In this document: positions 13,912 through 22,581 of the stretch, one piece after another
Numbering within the stretch: the stretch's first letter is position 1
Layout of the letters: every line of letters begins with the position of its first letter
DNA from: an uncultured Clostridia bacterium
GTDB lineage: Bacteria; Bacillota; Clostridia; TANB77; CAG-508
Direction: 5' to 3'
Assembly (NCBI GenBank): GCA_928721565.1
Contig: OV788638.1
Location: 1,178,001-1,242,000, forward strand
DNA length: 64,000 nt
Notes under the pieces: model-generated
Seen by the model: the letters and a program-made list of their open reading frames with translations, nothing else
What the model was told of the DNA's origin: nothing
The model's database searches: none
Made by a program: the position numbers and the translations under genes

Positions 13912-15735
13912 ATGAAAAAAAGGAAAAAATTTTTAAATTTGATACGGGAGGTGATAAATCTCATTATTAAGTTCTTTAAACATTATGGTCTATCAGATGA
14001 AATGCTTAATATTCCAACAAATGTTAAACGGATGGGATTTAAAGTAGGATTTATGAATTTAGGAATGACCATAATTGCTCTTATATTTGCATTTATGCTC
14101 AAAACTACAAATATGATGATTGAACATAGACTTATATTGCTTGGAATTATATTATTCATGTTGTATCGAGGGCAGCAAGTTGTAAGAGAAGCGTTCTATC
14201 TTTTTGAAAGTTCTGAAAGCAAAAAGTTTGAACTTATCTTTGAAGATGAAATTATATTCAGAGGTAGTCAGATTATTGGCAAGACATCAGACAAAGTTTT
14301 AAAGTATGACAAATCAAATAACTTGTATAAAGTTATGAACAATGAATCAGTGTTAAATACTATTAAAAACTATTTGCAAAATCTATGGCGACAAAAAATT
14401 CAGCATATGTTCGACATTTTTGAAATGATAAGTGTAATTATAATGTTGACTGTAGCCATCATAACTAACACATCTATATCGCAAGTTGTTTTTATTCCTC
14501 TAATTTTCGTGTTTGTACTTATTTCTTTCTTTAGTTCTGCATATATAAGTCTAAATAGAGAAACATATTATCGAAAACATAGAGAATATAACAATGAGCA
14601 AACATTGATTATCAATGACTTACTTCGGGTTCCTGTAATAGTCAAAAATGACTTAGACATGAGAATTAACAAATTTCAAAAAACAGTTATTGCAAGTAAC
14701 GAAAATATTACAAATTTTCATAAGAAAATGAATCTGTCAAGATTGTTTGTAACAACAATGGAAGCATTTAGTCAATATGGGATTATAATATTCTATCTGT
14801 TAGGTATTGAATGGAGCAGTATCAGTTTAGCAACTATAACAGAAATTACAGCAACACTTCTAATTGTTGAAACAGCATTAGGGCAGATTGGCAGAATTGC
14901 AGAAACATTAAACAACCATAATGAGAGGTTAATTATATTGGAAAAAGAAGAAAATGATATGTCATTAATTTTGGATGTTTATCATAATGAATCTGCAAAG
15001 ATTTCTACACCGGAGGTTGTTGATAATATAAGAATCAATCCGTTTTCTATTCAGTATTTAGAAGAATCCGAAAATGATAAACCTTTTACATTAATTTCAA
15101 ATGAGCGTATAGATATTAATAAGGGAGAAGTTGTTATTCTATATGGCCCATCTGGTAGTGGTAAATCTACATTCATGAAGATGCTGACTGAACGAATTAG
15201 ACTGGAGAAAAGTACAGAGATACCATCTACATCACGCTTTTTGTTCTATGATGAGAAGTTGAGATTTGGTAGTTTGAGTATTTTTGAAGAACTGTTCTGT
15301 TGCAATGAAAAGCCAGATCTCGCAAAAATGCAAAAGATTTTAGAAAACTTGCATTTATGGTGCGAAATAAAATCAAATTGCTTTGATGTATGGAAATGGA
15401 TGAAAGAAAAGAGATTTGAACAGTCATTATCAAACGGACAGAAACAGAGGCTTATTCTCGCAAAGATGTTATATTGGTTAGATGATGAAATTGATGTTAT
15501 GGTTTTGGATGAATGTACATCAGGTCTTGATGATAAAACTGAAACTGATTCTGCTGATGCAGAGAAAATCTTAGAGTATATTGTGAGATATGCTAATTCT
15601 GACAAAAAACGAATAGTAATTATTTCTACCCATCAGAACATTGATGGATTTAAAAAGAAACTTGCTGATGAATATGTATTCAGAAATTTGCAATTTTTAA
15701 AAGTTGGTGAAAGGAATTTAATAAAAGAGATTTAA
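13912..15735 (+). CDS. Stand-alone ABC exporter-type protein (membrane plus ATPase domains)
   Basis: A 607-residue half-transporter with hydrophobic segments in the first 330 residues, around 40-70, 75-95, 165-215 and 285-320, and a C-terminal ATPase. Walker A GPSGSGKS is at about 412-419, the signature LSNGQKQR at about 506-513, Walker B VMVLDECTSGLD at about 529-540 and the H-loop STHQN. The membrane domain is divergent, so the substrate cannot be predicted; such lone exporters often move peptides. Codon use (CGG, CGA, CGT, CTC, TCG) is less extreme than in neighbours, and it stands alone with its own promoter and hairpin, suggesting acquisition by transfer. AAGGAGG precedes ATG. Confidence 0.82.
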   Translation: MKKRKKFLNLIREVINLIIKFFKHYGLSDEMLNIPTNVKRMGFKVGFMNLGMTIIALIFAFMLKTTNMMIEHRLILLGIILFMLYRGQQVVREAFYLFESSESKKFELIFEDEIIFRGSQIIGKTSDKVLKYDKSNNLYKVMNNESVLNTIKNYLQNLWRQKIQHMFDIFEMISVIIMLTVAIITNTSISQVVFIPLIFVFVLISFFSSAYISLNRETYYRKHREYNNEQTLIINDLLRVPVIVKNDLDMRINKFQKTVIASNENITNFHKKMNLSRLFVTTMEAFSQYGIIIFYLLGIEWSSISLATITEITATLLIVETALGQIGRIAETLNNHNERLIILEKEENDMSLILDVYHNESAKISTPEVVDNIRINPFSIQYLEESENDKPFTLISNERIDINKGEVVILYGPSGSGKSTFMKMLTERIRLEKSTEIPSTSRFLFYDEKLRFGSLSIFEELFCCNEKPDLAKMQKILENLHLWCEIKSNCFDVWKWMKEKRFEQSLSNGQKQRLILAKMLYWLDDEIDVMVLDECTSGLDDKTETDSADAEKILEYIVRYANSDKKRIVIISTHQNIDGFKKKLADEYVFRNLQFLKVGERNLIKEI

Positions 15736-15763
15736 CGCGATTTAAAATCACTGATTTTTTCAT

Positions 15764-15790
15764 GGAGGATGCATTGCATCCTCCTAATTT
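15764..15790 (+). terminator. Terminator of the lone ABC exporter
   Basis: Near-perfect inverted repeat GGAGGATGCA/TGCATCCTCC followed by a short T-rich stretch. Confidence 0.65.
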
Positions 15791-15954
15791 TGTGAAAAAT
15801 TATATAAATTGCTTATATACTGAATATACATGTGAAAAAAGATTTTTTATATAAGAAAAAGAGCATTATATATACAGAATGATAAAAAATGACAAAAAAA
15901 TTTTATAATAAATAATATTGGAGCTAAAATGCGATTTAGAAAAGGAGAAAGATT

Positions 15955-16482
15955 ATGTACACTATGGAAGAAAGCAAAAAAATTTTAAAACAAATTGACA
16001 AGATTGAAGATGAGCGGTATAAGAGTATTTTAAAAAACATTGTATTAGAAATTACTGAAAAAGATACCTCAAAAGGTATTTCGAAATGTAATATTAACAA
16101 AATTCCAAAAGATCAAGTTCAAGTAGATGAAAAAGATATAATGAAATATATAATTCAAACAATTATTGATTTAGGAATACCAGCAAATGTAAGAGGATAC
16201 AATTATATAAAAGAAGCGCTTAGATTGATGGTATTAGACATAGAAGGAGTGGATAAAGTTGCAACAAGATTATACATAGATATTGCAAAAAAATATAAGA
16301 CTACTCCATCAAGAGTAGAACGTGGAATTCGGTATGCGATAGAAATGTCTTGTTCAAGAGGAAACTTAGAAACTTTGTATGACATGTTCGGGTATACTAT
16401 TAATAGTAAGAAAGGAAGACCAACAAATAGTGAATTTATCGCTTTAGTAAGCGATAAAATTAAATTAGAATTTAATATGTAA
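15955..16482 (+). CDS. Orphan Spo0A-type DNA-binding domain protein (no receiver domain)
   Basis: A 175-residue protein whose C-terminal approximately 115 residues match the Spo0A effector domain: LGIPANVRGYNYIKEAL, the recognition region KYKTTPSRVERGIRYAIE and FGYTINSKKGRPTNSEFIAL. Instead of the phospho-receiver domain it has about 55 residues of charged helix (MEESKKILKQIDKIEDERY). It can therefore not be controlled through the usual phosphorelay aspartate. It could bind 0A boxes constitutively, compete with Spo0A or be controlled by its N-terminal helix. AAAGGAG precedes ATG 15955. Monocistronic with a strong terminator. Confidence 0.87.
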   Translation: MYTMEESKKILKQIDKIEDERYKSILKNIVLEITEKDTSKGISKCNINKIPKDQVQVDEKDIMKYIIQTIIDLGIPANVRGYNYIKEALRLMVLDIEGVDKVATRLYIDIAKKYKTTPSRVERGIRYAIEMSCSRGNLETLYDMFGYTINSKKGRPTNSEFIALVSDKIKLEFNM

Positions 16483-16492
16483 TAATAACTCT

Positions 16493-16533
16493 AAAAAAGA
16501 AAAGAATTCTATATAGAGTTCTTTTCTTTTTTT
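16493..16533 (+). terminator. Terminator of the Spo0A-C gene
   Basis: Perfect 14-bp stem AAAAAAGAAAAGAA/TTCTTTTCTTTTTT with a 12-base loop and a T run. Confidence 0.85.
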
Positions 16534-16621
16534 AAAATTAAATTAGAACTATAAAATGAAATTTGACAAAATAAAAAATATAATATAAAATACCAATTAA
16601 AGCTTTTCAAGGAGGAATAAA

Positions 16622-16951
16622 GTGTTAAGTTTGGAAGAATTTGATAAGGTAGATATGAGAGTTGGAACTATTATAGAAGCTGGAATTAATAAAAGGGCAA
16701 GAAAACCTGCATACAAATTAAAAATTGATGTTGGAAATGAGATTGGAATAAAAAACTCATCTGCACAGTTAACAGACTTGTATTCAATAGAAGATTTAAT
16801 TGGAAAACAAGTAATAGTTATTGTGAATTTTGAACCAATAAGAATTGCTGATGTCAAAAGTGAAGTTAGAGTACTAGGAGCAGATACTAAAGAAGGGTGT
16901 GTAATTCTTAATACAGAAAGAAAAGTTGAAAATGGTAGCAAAATATACTAA
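16622..16951 (+). CDS. csaA: CsaA-like tRNA-binding (OB-fold) protein
   Basis: A 109-residue EMAPII/CsaA-type OB-fold protein. Visible signatures are FDKVDMRVGTIIEAG at the N-terminus, AYKLKIDVG, IGIKNSSAQLT, and VIVNFEPIRIADVKSEVRVLGA with EGCVIL near the C-terminus. CsaA in Bacillus is a secretion-associated chaperone that can bind tRNA-like structures. The start is GTG 16622, with AAGGAGG seven bases upstream. Monocistronic. Confidence 0.85.
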   Translation: MLSLEEFDKVDMRVGTIIEAGINKRARKPAYKLKIDVGNEIGIKNSSAQLTDLYSIEDLIGKQVIVIVNFEPIRIADVKSEVRVLGADTKEGCVILNTERKVENGSKIY

Positions 16952-16961
16952 GATATTCATA

Positions 16962-17000
16962 AAAAGCAGATAATTATTAGTTGATAATTACCTGCTTTTA
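16962..17000 (+). terminator. Terminator of the CsaA-like gene
   Basis: AAAAGCAG/CTGCTTTT outer stem with TAATTAT/ATAATTA inner stem; similar in sequence to the terminator at 4750-4784. Confidence 0.78.
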
Positions 17001-17051
17001 TGATATAAAAATAGAATTAGTAAAAGAAAGATAAAGAAAGAGGTAACAAAC

Positions 17052-18131
17052 ATGGCAAATATATGTGATTATATAAGATGGAGAGGAGACATAACATTAG
17101 AACAATCACCATTTAATGAAATAGACAATTTAATATTAGCAAGGTTTTCATACTTACCATTTGATAAGATAATAAAAGAAGATGAAATTATATCAATAAA
17201 GGAACTAAGCGAAAGATTTAAAAATCAAGATAAAAATACCTTATCAGTATTGTGGAAAGATGATATGGAATTATTTCCATTAATGGGGGAATCAAGAAGA
17301 TTTGGTGAGATGTTAGCAACTAAGTTCATAAATAAGATTGATTTAGAACAAGAAAAACAATTTTCAGCAATAACAGTTCTAATGCCAGATGATACAATAT
17401 ATGTATCATATAGAGGAACTGATAATACAATAGTTGGATGGAAAGAAGATTTTAATATGAGTTTCAAAAGCCATATTGCATCACAAATATCATCTAAAAA
17501 ATATTTAGAAATGGTAGCAGAGAAATATCCCAAAATCAAAATAAGAATAGGAGGTCATTCAAAAGGAGGAAATATAGCAGTATATGCAGCAACTTTTGCC
17601 AATAAAGAGATAAAAGACAGAATAATAAATGTATATAATAATGATGGTCCTGGATTCTGCGAAGATGTAATAGAATCTTTGGAATATCAAGAAATGATAA
17701 GCAAAGTACATACATATATTCCTCAATCATCTATAATAGGAAGATTAATGAATCATAAAGAAGAATATACGATTGTTAAAAGTAACCAAAAAGGTATAAT
17801 GCAACATGATTTGTATAGTTGGCAACTAATAGGACCACAATTTGTGACATTAAAAAAGTTGACAAATGAAAGTGAATTTATTGATAAAACAATAAAACAA
17901 TGGTTAGAAAATATAGAACCAGAAAAAAGAGAGCAAGTAATAGATGTTGTTTTTGATATTTTGAATACTACAGATGCACAAACAATGAAAGATTTAAAAG
18001 CAAATTGGTTTACAAATGCAAAAACTATTTTGGAGACATACAAAAATATAGATAATGAAACAAAAGATATGGTTTGGCAAACTATAAACGCTTTATTAAA
18101 AATTGCTAAGAATAATATATTTTATATATAG
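17052..18131 (+). CDS. DUF2974 family alpha/beta-hydrolase-like protein
   Basis: A 359-residue cytoplasmic protein (no signal peptide) of the DUF2974 (Mbeg1-like) family, which has an alpha/beta-hydrolase fold. The nucleophile elbow GHSKGG is at 168-173 and the following acidic turn NNDGPGF at about 197-203. The N-terminal part (MANICDYIRWRGD, then RFSYLPFD) is also typical. Substrates are unknown; lipase-like activity is inferred from the fold only. AAAGAGGT precedes ATG. Single gene. Confidence 0.85.
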   Translation: MANICDYIRWRGDITLEQSPFNEIDNLILARFSYLPFDKIIKEDEIISIKELSERFKNQDKNTLSVLWKDDMELFPLMGESRRFGEMLATKFINKIDLEQEKQFSAITVLMPDDTIYVSYRGTDNTIVGWKEDFNMSFKSHIASQISSKKYLEMVAEKYPKIKIRIGGHSKGGNIAVYAATFANKEIKDRIINVYNNDGPGFCEDVIESLEYQEMISKVHTYIPQSSIIGRLMNHKEEYTIVKSNQKGIMQHDLYSWQLIGPQFVTLKKLTNESEFIDKTIKQWLENIEPEKREQVIDVVFDILNTTDAQTMKDLKANWFTNAKTILETYKNIDNETKDMVWQTINALLKIAKNNIFYI

Positions 18132-18163
18132 AAATTAATATGTAATTAAATAAAAGAGAAGCA

Positions 18164-18192
18164 TTGCATTTTTAGCGCTTATATGATAAAAT
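18164..18192 (+). promoter_or_regulatory. Promoter of yebC
   Basis: TTGCAT, 17-base spacer, TAAAAT, 78 bases before the yebC start. Confidence 0.5.
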
Positions 18193-18269
18193 AATAAAGA
18201 ATTTTTATAAAATCTTAAATAGATGTTAATGGCTTTAAAATAAATGAAATTAAAAAGGAGGAAAAGAAA

Positions 18270-18995
18270 ATGTCAGGACATAGCAAATGGCACAATATAC
18301 AAGCCAAAAAAGGAAAAGCTGATGCAGCAAGAGGAAAAATATTCACAAAATTAGGAAGAGAATTATTAATTGCAGTAAAACAAGGTGGACCAGATCCAGC
18401 TGGAAACTCAAAATTAAAAGATGTAATAGCAAAATGTAAAGCAGCAAATATGCCAAATGATACAATAAATAATGCAATAAAAAAAGCATCAGGAGAAGGA
18501 AATTCTGCAAATTATGAAGAAGTTGTATATGAAGGATATGGACCAAATGGAGTTGCTGTAATTGTTAATGCAAACACAGATAACAGAAATAGAACAGCAG
18601 CAGATGTAAGACATGTATTTGACAAGGCAGGAGGAAACTTAGGAACAACAGGATGTGTATCATATATGTTTGATAAAAAAGGTATAATAGTAATAGAAAA
18701 AACATCAACAAATATGGATGAAGAAGAATTAATGATGTTAGCATTAGATGCAGGAGCAGAAGACTTTAATTCATCAGAAGAAGTATATGAAATAACAACA
18801 GCACCTTCAGATTTTTCTGATGTAAGAGAAAAATTAGAAGAAGCAGGTTTAACATTCTTAGAAGCAGAAGTTCAAATGATTCCAACAACAACAGTATCAT
18901 TAGACGAATCTGGTGTTGAAAAAATGGAAAGATTAATAGAAAGACTAGAAGAATTAGATGATGTTATGGATGTATACCACAATTGGGAAGAATAA
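18270..18995 (+). CDS. yebC: YebC/PmpR/TACO1 family protein
   Basis: A 241-residue protein matching YebC over its full length: MSGHSKWHNIQAKKGKADA at the start, FTKLGRELLIAVKQGGPDP, IKKASGEG, and GGNLGTTGCVSYMFDKKG in the middle domain. Family members act as transcriptional regulators and, in recent work on related proteins, as factors that relieve ribosome stalling. AAAGGAGG precedes the ATG. A strong terminator follows immediately. Confidence 0.96.
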   Translation: MSGHSKWHNIQAKKGKADAARGKIFTKLGRELLIAVKQGGPDPAGNSKLKDVIAKCKAANMPNDTINNAIKKASGEGNSANYEEVVYEGYGPNGVAVIVNANTDNRNRTAADVRHVFDKAGGNLGTTGCVSYMFDKKGIIVIEKTSTNMDEEELMMLALDAGAEDFNSSEEVYEITTAPSDFSDVREKLEEAGLTFLEAEVQMIPTTTVSLDESGVEKMERLIERLEELDDVMDVYHNWEE

Positions 18996-19000
18996 AATAA

Positions 19001-19042
19001 AAAAAAACTGTCAAATTTTCAAAAATATTGACAGTTTTTTTT
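19001..19042 (+). terminator. Terminator of yebC
   Basis: AAAAAAACTGTCAA pairs with TTGACAGTTTTTTT. The TTGACA of its right arm doubles as a -35 element for the next gene. Confidence 0.85.
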
Positions 19043-19056
19043 CAATATAGTAAACT
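19028..19056 (+). promoter_or_regulatory. Promoter overlapping the yebC terminator
   Basis: TTGACA (19028-19033), 17-base spacer and TAAACT (19051-19056), 53 bases before the next ATG. Confidence 0.45.
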
Positions 19057-19109
19057 ATAGATATGAAAAAATTAAGGTATTAAGTATACCAAAAAGAAAG
19101 GGGAAAAAA

Positions 19110-20435
19110 ATGAAGAAAAAAATTTTATTAGCAGTATTAATAATTCTAGTTTTAATTGGAGTTGGAGGTACATATGCATATTTTGCTACAGATGCATTTA
19201 AATCAAATAAAGAAATGTTTTTTTCATACATTTCATCAGATATATGTAGTAACTTAAAAGATGATGATTTAGCAGAATATATTAAGAAACAAGAAAATAC
19301 TCCATATACAAATAAAGGAGATATTTCAGTAAATGTAAATGGAGAAAACAGTTTGACAGCAACAGAGGATGAAACAATACAAATGTTAAACAATAGTAAA
19401 ATGTCATTTGAAGGAAAAACAGACAATAATAAAAAATTAGCTGAACAAACAATAACAGTAAACTTTGCACAGGGATTTAACATACCAGTTCAAATTAAAC
19501 GTGATGGTGAAAGTATAGGAATTCAATCTAATCTATTAAATACTAAATTTATTGCATTAAGAAATGAAAATCTAAAAACATTATTCGAAAAGTTTGGAGC
19601 AGATTCAGAAAATATACCAGATAAAATAGATTTTGAAAAAGCACAATTTACAGATGAAGAATTAAAACAATTAAAAGATAGATATATTTCAGTATTATAT
19701 GATAATCTAGAAGAAGATTCATTTAGTAAAGAAAAAAGCAATGGACAAACAGTAATGAAATTAAATATATCAGATAAAAAATGCACAGAAATATTAATAA
19801 AGATGCTAGAACAATTACGAGATGATGAAATTATACTAAATAAACTTTCAGGAACTATAGATAAAGAAGAATTCAAACAAGAAATTAATGATGAAATTGA
19901 CAAAATAAAATCAATAGATGTAAATGAAAATGATACATTGGATATAAAAATGTATATAAAATCAAAAAAAGTTGCAAAAATAGAAATTAATTTAGACAAT
20001 CAAGATGACACAAAAGTTGCTATAACACTAGAAAATAATGATAATCAAATGTCACTAAAAGCATATGAAGATAATAAATTAATTGGACAATTAGACATAT
20101 TAAAAGAAAAAGAAGAAAATGATTTAATATATACAATAAAATTAAATGCTGAGCAAGAAGATGAAGGAAAAATAAATGCAAACTTTACAATTAAATATAA
20201 AAACATTGTAGCATTAGAAAATGTTGAAGAAAGCTATGATATGACAGTAAAAGCAACAGATACAGATGAAGAAAGTAGTAATATATCATTACAATATACT
20301 AATTCCAAAACATTTACAAATGATATTGATATAGAAGGAATTAATAATGATAATTCAATAATATTGAATGATGCAACAGAAGATGAATTAGATGAGTTAT
20401 TGATAACAATATATACAAATTTAGGATTATATTAA
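19110..20435 (+). CDS. Membrane-anchored extracytoplasmic protein (DUF6583-like)
   Basis: A 441-residue protein with an N-terminal hydrophobic segment (residues 4-24) after MKKK, then a long hydrophilic Asn/Asp/Glu/Lys-rich domain with no Cys cluster or catalytic motif. There is no lipobox, so it is probably a single-pass anchor with the bulk outside. Repeated beta-strand-like stretches (SVNVNG, KLAEQTITVNF, KAYEDNKLIGQLDI) suggest a beta-rich surface domain. It resembles DUF6583-type proteins of Clostridia, of unknown function. AAAGGGG precedes the ATG; a strong terminator separates it from spoIIIA. Confidence 0.65.
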   Translation: MKKKILLAVLIILVLIGVGGTYAYFATDAFKSNKEMFFSYISSDICSNLKDDDLAEYIKKQENTPYTNKGDISVNVNGENSLTATEDETIQMLNNSKMSFEGKTDNNKKLAEQTITVNFAQGFNIPVQIKRDGESIGIQSNLLNTKFIALRNENLKTLFEKFGADSENIPDKIDFEKAQFTDEELKQLKDRYISVLYDNLEEDSFSKEKSNGQTVMKLNISDKKCTEILIKMLEQLRDDEIILNKLSGTIDKEEFKQEINDEIDKIKSIDVNENDTLDIKMYIKSKKVAKIEINLDNQDDTKVAITLENNDNQMSLKAYEDNKLIGQLDILKEKEENDLIYTIKLNAEQEDEGKINANFTIKYKNIVALENVEESYDMTVKATDTDEESSNISLQYTNSKTFTNDIDIEGINNDNSIILNDATEDELDELLITIYTNLGLY

Positions 20436-20455
20436 AATTAGTTCTAAAATAAAAC

Positions 20456-20488
20456 AAAGAGCATATATATATTATATATGCTCTTTTT
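20456..20488 (+). terminator. Terminator before the spoIIIA operon
   Basis: AAAGAGCATATATA/TATATATGCTCTTT with a T run, 31 bases before the spoIIIAA start. Confidence 0.82.
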
Positions 20489-20518
20489 AGGTATATATTA
20501 ATTATACAAGGAGAAAGT

Positions 20519-21439
20519 ATGTCTGGTTTAGAAATAGTATTAGAATATTTACCGTTTTCACTTAAACAATATATACATGAATTTTTGGTCAAAAAAGAAC
20601 TGGCCCCAAATGACACAAATAATCATATTGAAGAAATAAGATTAAGAAACAACAAACCCTTAGCATTAAAATTTGAACAAGGAACGCTGATAACAGATTA
20701 TAATGTTAGTCAACAAGATGTTTTACAGTCTTTTGAGAAAATATGTGAAAGTTCTGTATACTCATATAGAAAACAAATTTGTGATGGATATATAACTATA
20801 AAAGGTGGAAACAGGGTTGGAATTGTTGGAAGTGCAGTAGTTGACAATGGACAAGTTATTAATATAAATTACATATCTAGTTTGAATTTTAGGATAGCAA
20901 GCCAAAGAATTGGATGCAGTAATAGAATTATAGAAGATTTAATTGACAATAAAAATAACGATATTTATAATACATTGATAGTTTCTCCACCTGGATGTGG
21001 GAAAACTACACTTTTAAGAGATATTGTTAGAAACATTAGTAATGGAATAAAAGTTATTGGATTTGCTGGAAAAACTGTTGGAGTTGTAGATGAAAGAGGT
21101 GAGATTGCATCTATGTATAGAGGTGTACCACAAAACGATGTAGGAATTAGAACAGATGTAATTGATAATATGCCTAAGCCAGAGGCAATGAGAATATTAG
21201 TACGTTCTATGGCACCTGATGTAATTGCTTGTGACGAAATTGGAAGCACTGAAGATATAAAAGCTATTGATTATGCAATGTGCTCGGGAGTGAAAGGAAT
21301 TTTTACTGCTCACGGAAAAAATCTGGATGAAATAAATAAAAATCCGGAATTATCAAAACTTTTAAATAAAAAAGTTTTTGAAAGAATTATATTATTAAAC
21401 TCAAAAAAGAAAGGAGAAACTGAATGTATTTACTTATAA
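20519..21439 (+). CDS. spoIIIAA: Stage III sporulation protein AA, ATPase
   Basis: A 306-residue secretion-ATPase-like protein that powers the SpoIIIA-SpoIIQ feeding-tube complex between mother cell and forespore. Walker A SPPGCGKTTL is at about 157-166; the VDERGEIA segment and the Walker B-like DVIACDEIG follow, then GIFTAHG. The N-terminal domain (EEIRLRNNKPL) is typical. AAGGAGA precedes ATG 20519. First gene of a complete eight-gene operon and overlaps spoIIIAB by 16 bases. Mother-cell SigE control is expected; I could not pin down the promoter. Confidence 0.96.
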   Translation: MSGLEIVLEYLPFSLKQYIHEFLVKKELAPNDTNNHIEEIRLRNNKPLALKFEQGTLITDYNVSQQDVLQSFEKICESSVYSYRKQICDGYITIKGGNRVGIVGSAVVDNGQVININYISSLNFRIASQRIGCSNRIIEDLIDNKNNDIYNTLIVSPPGCGKTTLLRDIVRNISNGIKVIGFAGKTVGVVDERGEIASMYRGVPQNDVGIRTDVIDNMPKPEAMRILVRSMAPDVIACDEIGSTEDIKAIDYAMCSGVKGIFTAHGKNLDEINKNPELSKLLNKKVFERIILLNSKKKGETECIYL

Positions 21440-21948
21440 TTAAAACAATTAAGTATTTAATATTGGCAGGAATCTTTGGACTTTCAACAGCTATAGGATT
21501 TCTTATATCAAAATCTTATCAAAATAGAGTCGAAGAACTGAAGGAATTTAAAAACGTATTAAATATAATGAAAACAAAAATAAGATTTACATATGAACCA
21601 TTGGTGGAAATTTTTAAACAGATTGCAAAAGATAATGAATCTGAAGTTGAAAAAATTTTTGGACAAATGTCAAATCAATTGGCATATTATCAGGCTAAAG
21701 AAGTATGGGAAAATTGTATTCAAGATGCAGACATTAGTATAAAACAAGAAGATAAAGATGTTTTAAAAAAATTAGGAAAATTGCTAGGACAAACAGATGT
21801 GGATGGACAAGTTAGTGAAATTGAGGTAACAGAAGGATTTTTAGACATGCAAATTGAAAAGGCAGAAGAAGAAAAAAAGAAAAATCAAAAAATATATAAA
21901 ACCTTAGGTGTTGTTGCAGGATTAGTTTTTGTAATTATATTAATTTAA
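21424..21948 (+). CDS. spoIIIAB: Stage III sporulation protein AB
   Basis: 174 residues with hydrophobic segments at both ends (about 5-28 and 155-173) around a helical cytoplasmic domain (RVEELKEFKNVLNIMKTKI), resembling GspF-type platform proteins. It starts inside the end of spoIIIAA, so the two are translationally coupled. Confidence 0.94.
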   Translation: MYLLIIKTIKYLILAGIFGLSTAIGFLISKSYQNRVEELKEFKNVLNIMKTKIRFTYEPLVEIFKQIAKDNESEVEKIFGQMSNQLAYYQAKEVWENCIQDADISIKQEDKDVLKKLGKLLGQTDVDGQVSEIEVTEGFLDMQIEKAEEEKKKNQKIYKTLGVVAGLVFVIILI

Positions 21949-21974
21949 AGTAAAAGGTAGAAAGGAAATAAAAG

Positions 21975-22169
21975 ATGGATATAAATTTACTATTTAAGAT
22001 TGCTGCTATTGGTATATTAGTTGCAGTTTTACATCAAGTATTAGTTAGAGCAGGGAGAGAGGACCAGGCCATGATGACTACTTTGGCAGGACTTGTTATA
22101 GTTTTATCAATGGTTATAAAAGAAATAAGCTCATTATTCCAAACAGTTAGGACTTTATTTAATTTATAA
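21975..22169 (+). CDS. spoIIIAC: Stage III sporulation protein AC
   Basis: A 64-residue protein with two membrane helices (about 4-24 and 36-57) and the conserved VLVRAGREDQAMMTTLAG loop. It is a small integral membrane component of the SpoIIIA channel. AAAGGAA precedes the ATG. Confidence 0.95.
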   Translation: MDINLLFKIAAIGILVAVLHQVLVRAGREDQAMMTTLAGLVIVLSMVIKEISSLFQTVRTLFNL

Positions 22170-22179
22170 GGAGTTAAAT

Positions 22180-22569
22180 ATGGAAGAAATAATTAAAATA
22201 GTCGGAATAGGATTAATAGCATTAGTAATAGCAATTATCCTAAAACAATATAGACCAGAATATGCGATATATGTTTCAATAGTTGCTGGTATTTTAATTC
22301 TCGTATTTACAATGAGTAAAATTACTGGAATAATAAATTTACTAAAATCTATTTCTGATAGAACTTATATTAATAAACAATTTTTGAGTATACTGCTTAA
22401 AATTACAGGAATAGCAATTATTACAGAATTTGCAGTTAGTATTTGTACAGATGCAGGGGAAAAAGCAATTGCCAGCAAGATTGAGATAGGTAGCAAAGTT
22501 ATTATAATTGCAATGTCTATACCAATAATATCAAGTTTATTAGAACTAATAATAGAAATTTTACCATAA
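22180..22569 (+). CDS. spoIIIAD: Stage III sporulation protein AD
   Basis: 129 residues, four hydrophobic segments, with KQYRPEYAIYVSIVAG and the TEFAVSICTDAGEKAIASKI motif diagnostic for SpoIIIAD. It starts ten bases after spoIIIAC, with AAGGAG as ribosome site. Confidence 0.95.
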   Translation: MEEIIKIVGIGLIALVIAIILKQYRPEYAIYVSIVAGILILVFTMSKITGIINLLKSISDRTYINKQFLSILLKITGIAIITEFAVSICTDAGEKAIASKIEIGSKVIIIAMSIPIISSLLELIIEILP

Positions 22570-22581
22570 GAAAGGATTAAT

